64,000 nucleotides of DNA from IMG/VR virus record IMGVR_UViG_3300043570_000570, positions 52,183 to 116,182 of that record; one strand, given 5' to 3'. The notes beneath the pieces were generated by a model. The model saw only the letters and a list, made by a program, of their open reading frames with translations, was not told the DNA's origin and ran no database searches. Shown here in pieces: positions 9,428 through 15,669 of the stretch. Made by a program: the position numbers and the translations under genes. The stretch comes from a virus. Numbering within the stretch: the stretch's first letter is position 1; every line of letters begins with the position of its first letter.

Positions 9428-9783
9428 TTTAATTCTATTTTATGTAAAGGGTGTTCTGCGTTCCAATCTGCTATTCCACAATCTGAAGATAGAGATGCCG
9501 TTTTGTAGGTAGCGATGCAGCCACAAAACGAACAGTGAAGTTCACTTCTGTTAGTGCTGTAGTGCTTGCCTGTGAGTTGTACATACTCGGCAGAAGTGAC
9601 TGCGTTTCTCGAATTGTAGGGACAATTAATGCAAATGTCCATTCTGTCTGCGATAATGTTCTTCTTTTCATTGCTCAGTAGTTTGAATTGATTCGCTGTC
9701 TTCGTTGCTACTCCCTCCAATACTTTGTTCAAATTCTTTAGCCCCTTCAGGCTCAGGGCCATGTACTCTTTGTAAGGATTCAT
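9406..9783 (-). CDS. Small zinc-ribbon-like phage protein
   Basis: 125 residues. Residues about 51-105 hold CINC, then CSFCGC, then SSDC before a Trp. This CxxC...CxxCGC...C pattern recurs in small tailed-phage proteins (NxCxxCxxS...CGCPL...S...CP type). It is expected to bind one zinc; its role is unknown. Its start overlaps the 3' end of the IHF-like gene by 116 bp. The N-terminal helix (MDICINC region and upstream) fits the family, so I keep the long start. Confidence 0.75.
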   Translation of the reverse strand: MNPYKEYMALSLKGLKNLNKVLEGVATKTANQFKLLSNEKKNIIADRMDICINCPYNSRNAVTSAEYVQLTGKHYSTNRSELHCSFCGCIATYKTASLSSDCGIADWNAEHPLHKIELKWKSTEQ

Positions 9784-10228
9784 ATAATTTCTGGTGGTTT
9801 AATATTTGTGTCTGGTATGTTCTATCCATATACTCTATTGTTTGTTGGTTGTAGAGTTTTTTAAATTGTCCTCTTTCGTATCTGTCTTTAAATAGTTTAA
9901 GCCAATCTCCCAGCATGTAGTAGTTAGCATAACCTCTGATTGCTGTGAGTCCTTGTCTTTCTGTTTCATAAGTTAACAGATACTCTGACTTAAGTTTCTT
10001 AGCTATTACCTTGATTGCTCTAGAAGGGTTAAATACTAAAACTCCTAATCCAGATAATCTTACTTTAACTGTAGGTAGTTCTACTATGTCCTCAATAGTC
10101 TTTTTTAGGTACCACTCGTATACAGTACTTACTTTATCAATAGTAAGACCCATTTCTTTTGCTACATCAGAGTAGGCAGCGTAAGTCTTAATTTCAATAG
10201 TTTCGTATGTATCTCTTATTGAGGTCAT
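9668..10228 (-). CDS. IHF/HU-like DNA-binding protein
   Basis: 186 residues. Residues about 15-90 resemble an HU/IHF fold: a helical N-terminus, then VKVRLSGLGVLVFNPSRAI, matching the beta-strand GLG/GFG core with an aromatic or hydrophobic and Arg/Lys pattern. crAss-like phages commonly carry IHF-like genes near the packaging block. It probably bends DNA for packaging or transcription. The C-terminal 40 residues are Ser/Glu/Gln rich and low in complexity, where the downstream gene overlaps. It is coupled to the winged-helix gene (overlap at 10225-10228). Confidence 0.65.
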   Translation of the reverse strand: MTSIRDTYETIEIKTYAAYSDVAKEMGLTIDKVSTVYEWYLKKTIEDIVELPTVKVRLSGLGVLVFNPSRAIKVIAKKLKSEYLLTYETERQGLTAIRGYANYYMLGDWLKLFKDRYERGQFKKLYNQQTIEYMDRTYQTQILNHQKLYESLQRVHGPEPEGAKEFEQSIGGSSNEDSESIQTTEQ

Positions 10229-10578
10229 GCAGTTGCTACAGCTTCTTGTTTAAGAACAGGTTGATCTAAAGTAGAAAGAACCAGAGTAAGTGTGACACCT
10301 TGCTTGCTAGTAGGACACAATCTTGGGTTGACTGCATTCTTTTCTAAGATGCCCATCTTTCTTAACTTTGTTATCCCGTTAGAGATAACTTGGATTGATG
10401 TGTCAAACTCACTGGCGATTCTTTCTTTTACTACTTTATCTAAAGTACCGTAAAATGAACTATGGGCTAATATACTGGTGTACAGATCGGATAATCTATA
10501 TCCCGCAAGTCTTAGTAGTACATCAATGTATGCCTGATGTAACTTAACTCCTTCTTCGTATTTACGTGCTACTTTCAT
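10225..10578 (-). CDS. Winged-helix regulator-like protein
   Basis: 117 residues. Residues about 48-80 (KERIASEFDTSIQVISNGI then TKLRKMGILEK) read as a helix-turn-helix followed by a wing, as in MarR/GntR/RepA-type folds. It is the first gene of the leftward capsid operon and sits beside a control region with six TTAAC boxes, so autoregulation is plausible. Alternatively it could be the small terminase subunit, since many use such DNA-binding domains. Confidence 0.7.
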   Translation of the reverse strand: MKVARKYEEGVKLHQAYIDVLLRLAGYRLSDLYTSILAHSSFYGTLDKVVKERIASEFDTSIQVISNGITKLRKMGILEKNAVNPRLCPTSKQGVTLTLVLSTLDQPVLKQEAVATA

Positions 10579-10601
10579 TGGTTGGTTTGGTTTAACATGA
10601 A

Positions 10602-10631
10602 CAAATATACTATCTTAACAAAAAAAGTCAA
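10602..10631 (-). promoter_or_regulatory. Promoter of the capsid-packaging operon
   Basis: On the minus strand TTG (10631-10629), 19 nt, TATATTTG (10609-10602), then the ATG at 10578. A textbook TTG-N19-TAnnTTTG arrangement. Confidence 0.8.
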
Positions 10632-10749
10632 GTTATATGTTAACTCAAAGAATACTTTTAACTTAAGATATTAACCGTGTTAACCCAACTCTTAACACCT
10701 ATGGTTATTTTAGTGAAAAACTATCTCTAGACAAAAAATAATTTAAGAT

Positions 10750-10773
10750 TATATTTGTACAAGGAGGATTTGT
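10750..10773 (+). promoter_or_regulatory. TATATTTG box and Shine-Dalgarno for lone plus gene
   Basis: TATATTTG at 10750-10757 is followed by AAGGAGG at 10761-10767 and an ATG at 10775. The -33 box is weak. A full Shine-Dalgarno is unusual here, because most genes in the window lack one. Confidence 0.65.
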
Positions 10774-10774
10774 T

Positions 10775-11047
10775 ATGTCGATGGATAAAATTAAAAAACC
10801 AAATGCCCAGGAAGTATTTGATATTTTCTTACTAGCACTCCAAGATGAGCAAGTAAAGCTAGAAGGAGATATAGGAGGATTTAAATTAGCTCTCTATGAT
10901 GGCTTTAAAACATTTACTTATCGTAAGAAGTATAACGAAGAGATGCTATTTGACTACATTGAAGAAGCTTTAACAGAACTTTTAGATGAAGATCAACCTA
11001 TGCAACAGACTGACTACATGCATGCTCAGAAGTCAGCAGGAATTTGA
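10775..11047 (+). CDS. Small acidic protein, isolated rightward gene
   Basis: 90 residues, soluble and helical, with an acidic C-terminal half (YIEEALTELLDEDQP). It is the only rightward gene within the left 26 kb. It has its own TAnnTTTG promoter, a consensus AAGGAGG site, and a following 338-bp non-coding stretch. Such an isolated, well-expressed small gene opposite the late operon is typical of early regulators or host-takeover factors, but no family is recognised. Confidence 0.75.
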   Translation: MSMDKIKKPNAQEVFDIFLLALQDEQVKLEGDIGGFKLALYDGFKTFTYRKKYNEEMLFDYIEEALTELLDEDQPMQQTDYMHAQKSAGI

Positions 11048-11385
11048 TTCCACAATTTATCCACAGAGCAAACAGTTGACTACAAAATGTAGTTACCTTC
11101 GTAGTGACATCACATCTTTGTGTTCGCAGACGAGGATTTAAAAGTAATCTGCTAGAAGTTGGATTGTATGAGTAGCCCTCAGAGGTGAAAAGAGGTTTCT
11201 CCGATAGTGTCAAAATGTTCTAATAAAGTTTACAGTGCTCTAACCTACAACTAATAGACCGTAGGCAATAAGTGGACAGAATAGAGACTTAGCTTCTGAG
11301 AGGCTATTTGGTTAAAAACTGCTGTAATATAAGTTAGAATAGAAAGTCAAAATAGACTACTTCTCGAAGAGAGAAGGAACCTATC
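11048..11385. other. Non-coding stretch with several short hairpins
   Basis: 338 bp without a convincing ORF, between convergent genes. ACTAC-aaaat-GTAGT lies near its left end and CCTAC...GTAGG in the middle. A strong nested stem is at 11342-11400. No T-run follows any stem on the plus strand. It may be the 3' UTR of the plus gene or a small RNA. Confidence 0.5.
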
Positions 11386-11400
11386 CTATTTTAAACTTTC
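11342..11400. other. Nested stem-loop at end of secreted-protein gene
   Basis: Three nested stems on the same axis: GAAAGT 11342-11347 with ACTTTC 11395-11400; AAAATAG 11349-11355 with CTATTTT 11386-11392; CTTCTC 11360-11365 with GAGAAG 11371-11376 around loop GAAGA. That makes 19 pairs with small internal loops. It covers the stop codon of the minus gene at 11386. Confidence 0.6.
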
Positions 11401-11832
11401 AAACCCATTCTTAAACGACTTCTCTAAAGCCTTAGAATAAGCTTTTCTGTTATGAGGAATACCTTCTACAGAAATAAACATAGCATTAACGTAAACTACT
11501 TTACTAGCTTCTCCTTGAAGAAGAATTCCATTTACGTTAATTTCTGTACTTACAATATATTCTCTTTTAAGAAACTGTAAGCCTACAATATTTACAAGTT
11601 GTTCAGGCATTGCAATGGATTTGATTTTTCCTGAAATAGGACTGCCCTCATTACATAATTGGTACTTTGAAGAAGCAATCTCTTCTAGAGTAGTTTGTGC
11701 TCCAAAGATTATAGGTCTTCCTCCTATCTCTGTTACAGTTGCAATTGAAGTTACAGTGTCAATCTTGTAGCATTGAGCACTCAGAGAAGTCATCATAGTG
11801 ACTAAAGCGGAAAGTATAAATAGTTTTTTCAT
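11386..11832 (-). CDS. Secreted or periplasmic protein, unknown
   Basis: 148 residues with a Sec signal peptide (MKKLFILSALVTMM..LSA, cleavage near residue 19). The mature part has alternating beta-type segments and a Lys-rich C-terminal helix (SKALEKSFKNGFESLK). It has its own promoter at 11857-11887 and ends in a strong stem-loop. It lies at the distal end of the surface-protein cluster. It could be an accessory of the CsgG-like lipoprotein, but I see no clear CsgE or CsgF signature. Confidence 0.75.
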   Translation of the reverse strand: MKKLFILSALVTMMTSLSAQCYKIDTVTSIATVTEIGGRPIIFGAQTTLEEIASSKYQLCNEGSPISGKIKSIAMPEQLVNIVGLQFLKREYIVSTEINVNGILLQGEASKVVYVNAMFISVEGIPHNRKAYSKALEKSFKNGFESLK

Positions 11833-11856
11833 GTTTTAGGATAATTTATATTCTGC

Positions 11857-11887
11857 CAAAAGTATAAAAATAAAACAGTTTTGGCAA
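11857..11887 (-). promoter_or_regulatory. Promoter for the 11386-11832 gene
   Basis: On the minus strand TTG (11887-11885), 20 nt, TACTTTTG (11864-11857), upstream of the ATG at 11832. Confidence 0.65.
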
Positions 11888-11896
11888 CCTATAGGT

Positions 11897-12880
11897 TTAG
11901 TAAGTTACTGCTCCAGAGTATCCAGGAGCTATTATGTAGAGATTTAAAGTTCCTCCACTAGTTAAAGTAGAAGTTGTATGAGTGGAAACTCCAGGATACG
12001 TTCCTCTTACATTAGTAGCTGCGGCTTTGATAGCATTGTATTCAGTTAAAGTAAAGATACGTACATCAGGAGCTGTTCTCCATTTAGAAAATCTTCCTGC
12101 TTTTCTTGCAGCTACATAATACTTATCTGCTACAGAGATTATCTTGTCATCATTGACATCAAACATATGGAAAGATAAACCATTTCTACTAGTCTTATTT
12201 AAAACTACATTGGCTACTGCTTGAATATCTGTATTAGTGTAGGCTTGGATTCTAGTGGGAGCATTTACTTCTATATAATATTCTTTAGAAGGATCATAAG
12301 CTTCTGAAATCGAGTAGTAGCCAGCAGAGTTAGTATAGATTGTTTTGTAGAGAGCCCAAGAAGAAGTTGTAACTAAATACTCAAACTCTAGTACGTAAGC
12401 TAGATTGTTATTATTGTTTAGGTCATTCCATCTACCATTAGATACAAACTGTACATAGTCTTCATTACCTGAGTTGTTAGGTTCTCCACTGTTCCAGTTC
12501 TTATAAGAGTAAGTTTCTCCTGTTACCCATCTCCAAGTTCCTTCTGTTACTTCATCTGTTAAACCTATCCAGCCAGAAGGCCATAAAGCAAATAAAAAAC
12601 TTTGTTCTCCTGATGTTGTAATAGTTACTAAGTGACCACCCATATTAGAACAGTTAGTTCTAGCTGTAGTCCAAGTAGCACTACCTGTAGAACGGTAATA
12701 AGAGTGTCCTCCGTAGTTCTGTTGATTAGTGAATCCTGTAATGGTTTGGTTTGTTCTTCTGTAGAGCTTTATAGCCACATTAGAAGCACCAGAACCATTT
12801 GCATTATACAAGTATCCAGAGTAGGTAAATTGTGCACTCAGTGAGTTCACAAAGAAGAATAGAATAACAACCCATCTCAT
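11897..12880 (-). CDS. Secreted C-type lectin domain protein
   Basis: 327 residues. A signal peptide (1-16, cleaved after LSA) is followed by the start of a beta-sandwich (20-48), a C-type lectin domain (about 55-168) and the rest of the sandwich (175-210). The lectin core reads GGHLVTITT, WIGLTDEVTEGTWRWV, then EPN (133-135) and WND (151-153), the calcium and mannose-type sugar-binding signature. Only one cysteine (C77) is present, so the usual disulfide is absent. Residues 238-325 repeat a module of the T9SS-tailed protein at 15666. It is probably displayed on the cell or virion surface and binds glycans. Confidence 0.8.
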   Translation of the reverse strand: MRWVVILFFFVNSLSAQFTYSGYLYNANGSGASNVAIKLYRRTNQTITGFTNQQNYGGHSYYRSTGSATWTTARTNCSNMGGHLVTITTSGEQSFLFALWPSGWIGLTDEVTEGTWRWVTGETYSYKNWNSGEPNNSGNEDYVQFVSNGRWNDLNNNNNLAYVLEFEYLVTTSSWALYKTIYTNSAGYYSISEAYDPSKEYYIEVNAPTRIQAYTNTDIQAVANVVLNKTSRNGLSFHMFDVNDDKIISVADKYYVAARKAGRFSKWRTAPDVRIFTLTEYNAIKAAATNVRGTYPGVSTHTTSTLTSGGTLNLYIIAPGYSGAVTY

Positions 12881-14349
12881 ATTAATAACTTTGCTCCCAT
12901 TAAGATTTGAAAGTTAAGAATGTCTTGACCTGCAACATAAGTTCCTCCTCCTGTAATACCTAAGCCAAATGTCTTTGTCATTTTCCAGGTCAAATTTACA
13001 AAAGGAATTACAATCGGTTTAGCTTTAAATAAAGATTCTGTATAATACTTAGAATAAGGAGAATAAATACCAGCCATAATAACTGTAGCATCTATATGCT
13101 TAGTGAGTTTTCCTTTGTACATAAAACCTCCTATAACAATAGTAGAGATCATTTGTTCTCCATAGAGTTTACCGTAAGTTCCAGCAACTCCGTAAAGTGC
13201 TGTAAGATTCTTAATTGAATTTACTCTAACAAACAGAGCTGTGTTAGAGAAGGCTTTAGGCATCAGACTCATTCCATCTGATACTACACTAATGTGTTTA
13301 TGCCCTTTTTTGTTTGCTCCTATCCAAGAGCGTACGCATGAGATATTACCGATCTTAGCATTAAGCATGTAATCGGCTGAAAACCCAAGAGAAGAAGTAC
13401 CATCCCCTTTTACTCTTGTAAAGGAAGCAGTACCTCTTGCATCTTGTGCTCCATCAGACTTAGTCTGAATACCAACTAAATCACCAGTTACTAAGATCGC
13501 AGGCTTAGCAACTTCGGCTTTAGCTTTATTGGCTGCTTTCGCAGTACCACTAGACTGAGACTTTTGTTGCTCAGTCTTAGTTTCTTCTACTTTTTGTTCT
13601 GAGGGTTTCTCGGTTTGTACTTCCGTTTTTTCTTCGGTTTTACCACTACTTCCTGAGCCACTTCCGCTCCCACTGCTACCACTGGAGCTTCCACTACTGC
13701 TTCCGCTACTACTTCCACTACTGGAGCTGGAGCCACTGCTTCCTGAAGTACCATCTCCGCTGCTTCCTGAATTGGGATCTGGGGAATTTCCACTTGAGGT
13801 TCCTGAGGTTTCTGAGGAGTTAGATCCACCGTTTGTTTGTCCACTTTCTCCTGACGAGCTGCCAGAAGAATTAGAATTACTAGAGCTACTGCTAGTACGA
13901 TTCCGAGAGTTAGTTCGATTGTCATTGTTATTGGTTTTATTGTTGGTTCCTACGTTAGTCCCTGAAGAAGTACTTCCACCTACATCTACGTTAACACTTC
14001 CTACATTTGATATAGCCCCTAAGTTCATAACATTACTTACAATGTTTAAGGTCGCATTTGTAGTCGTGGTTGTTGTAGTGGTTACTCCAACTCCTTGACA
14101 GGGTGATGTATTTTTATACTTCAAATATACACTATTTATCCAACTATCAAATGTTCCGTCTGTTAATTCTGTATAAGAGAAAGTTTGGACCTGTCCATAG
14201 TAAGCAATTACTATAGGACTAGACATATTTGCGTTAATAAATTTTAATTCCTGCGTGCAAGGGTCTGTGTATGAATACATAAAGCTCTGACCTTTTAGGG
14301 ACAGAGCTAGTATGCAAAAGATTAATAATATTTTAGTTTTTAAATACAC
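12877..14349 (-). CDS. Exported protein, Ser/Gly linker and beta-barrel-like end
   Basis: 490 residues. A signal peptide (1-20) is followed by a small N-terminal domain (22-87; begins FMYSYTDPCT), a run of eight Thr (about 90-97), a Ser/Gly/Asn linker (125-236), a Lys/Glu/Gln stretch (237-270) and a C-terminal part (283-490). The C-terminal part alternates polar and hydrophobic residues (GLGITGGGTYV, FQILMGAKLLI), as in outer-membrane barrels. It overlaps the lectin gene by 4 bp and the CsgG-like gene at its start, so it is co-expressed with them. A second open frame is nested in the linker. Barrel topology is inferred. Confidence 0.7.
   Translation of the reverse strand: MYLKTKILLIFCILALSLKGQSFMYSYTDPCTQELKFINANMSSPIVIAYYGQVQTFSYTELTDGTFDSWINSVYLKYKNTSPCQGVGVTTTTTTTTNATLNIVSNVMNLGAISNVGSVNVDVGGSTSSGTNVGTNNKTNNNDNRTNSRNRTSSSSSNSNSSGSSSGESGQTNGGSNSSETSGTSSGNSPDPNSGSSGDGTSGSSGSSSSSGSSSGSSSGSSSGSSGSGSGSGSSGKTEEKTEVQTEKPSEQKVEETKTEQQKSQSSGTAKAANKAKAEVAKPAILVTGDLVGIQTKSDGAQDARGTASFTRVKGDGTSSLGFSADYMLNAKIGNISCVRSWIGANKKGHKHISVVSDGMSLMPKAFSNTALFVRVNSIKNLTALYGVAGTYGKLYGEQMISTIVIGGFMYKGKLTKHIDATVIMAGIYSPYSKYYTESLFKAKPIVIPFVNLTWKMTKTFGLGITGGGTYVAGQDILNFQILMGAKLLI
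13587..13925 (-). CDS. Nested overprinted membrane protein candidate
   Basis: 112 residues in another frame of the same strand, inside codons about 142-254 of the exported-protein gene. It has an N-terminal membrane helix (LTLGIVLAVALVILILLAA), a Pro/Glu/Val/Ala-rich stalk and a very basic end (KPKKKRKYKPRNPQNKK). This is the layout of a real inner-membrane stalk protein, not of a random alternative frame. Its ATG follows an A-rich leader (AATAACA) like true starts here. The Ser/Gly linker in the host frame could be the by-product of overprinting. Spanin-like function is possible but unproven. Confidence 0.5.
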   Translation of the reverse strand: MTIELTLGIVLAVALVILILLAARQEKVDKQTVDLTPQKPQEPQVEIPQIPIQEAAEMVLQEAVAPAPVVEVVAEAVVEAPVVAVGAEVAQEVVVKPKKKRKYKPRNPQNKK

Positions 14350-15022
14350 CTGCCTTAATGAGATTTTGAATCACATTAGTACAAGCAGTTTCTAGAGACT
14401 TTCTGGTAGCTTTACCGACAGTACTTTGAGAAAATTTCATATCGTCAAGAGACTTTAAGAAAGATTCGCCTATCTTTTGTGATTCGCCTTCTCCAGATCC
14501 AATGTATATCTGACCTGTCTTTGCGTCAACAAAACGGACTTGTAAGCGAATAAAGGTAGTGACAGCAACTTTTGACTTAAGACCTTCAGCTTGCTCGTCT
14601 TCATCAACAGCAAAATCAGCCACAGTAACATACACAAAATAGTGAGCAGGTTTAATCTTACCTTTTCCATCAATGGGTTCATCAAATACACCTTTCTTTG
14701 AAGCTTTGAACTGAGTCACCATCCTCTCCTTGATTTCAGCCTTCTCCTCAGTAAATACAAAACGATTTGTTTCATCTAAATAGTCTAATACGGATTCTGC
14801 AAAACCTAAGCCTACGTTCTTTTCCTGTAAAGCAGGATACAAACTTAAGACTTTTGTCATGTCTACACTAACTACTTGAACTGTTTTTTTAATAGAATCT
14901 GTATAACCAGATACACTAGAGATGTCCTTAGATACTACAGGCTCATCATCTGTGGTTGTTTTCATACTACCACAACCAAACAATACAACAGTCAATAACA
15001 GACTACCAAGGCTCTTCATCAT
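14333..15022 (-). CDS. CsgG/HfaB-like outer-membrane lipoprotein
   Basis: 229 residues when started at the second available ATG region (MMKSLGSLLLTVVLFGC). This gives a signal peptide ending in lipobox LFGC with Cys17. The body matches the CsgG pattern: 'sly...glgf' start, FVFTEEK, YFVYVTVADFA, then RLQVRFVDAKTGQIYIGSGEG and a C-terminal helix with VGKATRKSLETAC. CsgG forms the curli export pore in the outer membrane. I keep the call at family level because pore-forming residues cannot be checked by eye. Longer upstream starts would remove the clean signal peptide. It overlaps the next upstream gene by 20 bp. Confidence 0.6.
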   Translation of the reverse strand: MMKSLGSLLLTVVLFGCGSMKTTTDDEPVVSKDISSVSGYTDSIKKTVQVVSVDMTKVLSLYPALQEKNVGLGFAESVLDYLDETNRFVFTEEKAEIKERMVTQFKASKKGVFDEPIDGKGKIKPAHYFVYVTVADFAVDEDEQAEGLKSKVAVTTFIRLQVRFVDAKTGQIYIGSGEGESQKIGESFLKSLDDMKFSQSTVGKATRKSLETACTNVIQNLIKAGVFKN

Positions 15023-15314
15023 CTGGCTTTGGTTTAGTTGCTGGAGCAGGAGCAGCTGCAGGAGCAGCCTTCTCTTTAATAATGACAGTGTTACCACCAC
15101 CAGTATTTGCTTGTTGCTTTTGTTCGTTGTTCGTAGTGATGTTAATCACAGGTGCAGGGGCTGCTACAGCAGTTGGAGTTTCTGGCTTTTCATCTTCGCC
15201 ACCACCTAAGTGAGTAGCAAACCAAGCACCTCCTGCTGTAACAGCAGTGGTGATTGCTCCAATGATTGTTTTTTTGATAGCGGACATACCGCTTTCTTCT
15301 TTTTCTTCTGACAT
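15003..15314 (-). CDS. Membrane-anchored Ala/Pro-rich protein
   Basis: 103 residues from the ATG at 15314 (MSEEKEES). An upstream ATG would add an unrelated 16 residues and overlap the preceding gene. A Gly/Ala membrane helix (residues 17-35, IIGAITTAVTAGGAWFATH) precedes a Pro/Ala/Glu-rich tail with a central ITTNNEQKQQ segment. It overlaps the CsgG-like gene, so the two are translationally linked. The topology resembles small phage envelope proteins (spanin-like or Ig-like stalks), but no family is certain. Confidence 0.65.
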   Translation of the reverse strand: MSEEKEESGMSAIKKTIIGAITTAVTAGGAWFATHLGGGEDEKPETPTAVAAPAPVINITTNNEQKQQANTGGGNTVIIKEKAAPAAAPAPATKPKPDDEEPW

Positions 15315-15318
15315 GATA

Positions 15319-15669
15319 TTATGAATTAGTTGTGTTTGATAGTGATTCTCCGTCTTCCTCATCGACCTTCTGTATTAACATCTTGTCTCTGTCTTCAGAG
15401 TTAAACCAATAGTCAACTACTTTGTTTAAGTTACCTACAAAGGCACCCAAGAGAATAAGTAGCAATTCTTTCCAGTCTTCTCCAATAGAAGCTCCCATAA
15501 ATACTGCTGCATTGATTCCAAGAATAATTAAAGTAAACAAACCTAACACAATAGCGGTAATTTTCCAACGATTGGCTTGCATTTGTTGTAGCATGTAGTA
15601 GAACCTGTTTTTAGGATCTACTGCTACTGGTTCTGCTTGGGTAAGACCAAGTGCTTTTTTTATGTTCAT
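15319..15669 (-). CDS. Two-helix membrane protein, holin-like
   Basis: 116 residues with two strong membrane helices (about 36-60 and 69-82), then VGNLNKVVDYWFNSEDRDK and an acidic tail. The second helix followed by a Trp-Phe and a charged Ser-Glu-Arg-Asp-Lys motif resembles the '3TM holin' type found in many phage lysis cassettes. It overlaps the cohesin/T9SS gene by 4 bp and is 5 bp from the next gene. Here it may serve envelope remodelling rather than lysis. Confidence 0.6.
   Translation of the reverse strand: MNIKKALGLTQAEPVAVDPKNRFYYMLQQMQANRWKITAIVLGLFTLIILGINAAVFMGASIGEDWKELLLILLGAFVGNLNKVVDYWFNSEDRDKMLIQKVDEEDGESLSNTTNS

Larger units (their letters stand above)
10579..10774. promoter_or_regulatory. 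Divergent control region with six TTAAC boxes
   Basis: Intergenic DNA between the leftward capsid operon and the lone rightward gene. TTAAC occurs at 10615, 10640, 10658, 10671, 10680 and 10692; two copies (10639 and 10679) are full GTTAAC palindromes. The boxes lie between the two promoters, as expected for an operator array read by a shared regulator. Confidence 0.55.

Noticed and set aside
9471-9671. 66-aa frame inside the zinc-type gene on the same strand
   Set aside because: No plausible domain or start context, whereas the main frame has ordered zinc motifs. Unlike the 13587 frame it has no coherent layout.
12370-12720. Possible diversity-generating retroelement target (C-type lectin fold)
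   Set aside because: No reverse transcriptase and no template repeat were seen in the window; the lectin domain is not C-terminal.
13772-14098. Plus-strand 108-aa frame rich in Leu/Val/Glu opposite the Ser/Gly linker
   Set aside because: It is the antisense of a low-complexity repeat; the pattern follows from the repeat itself.
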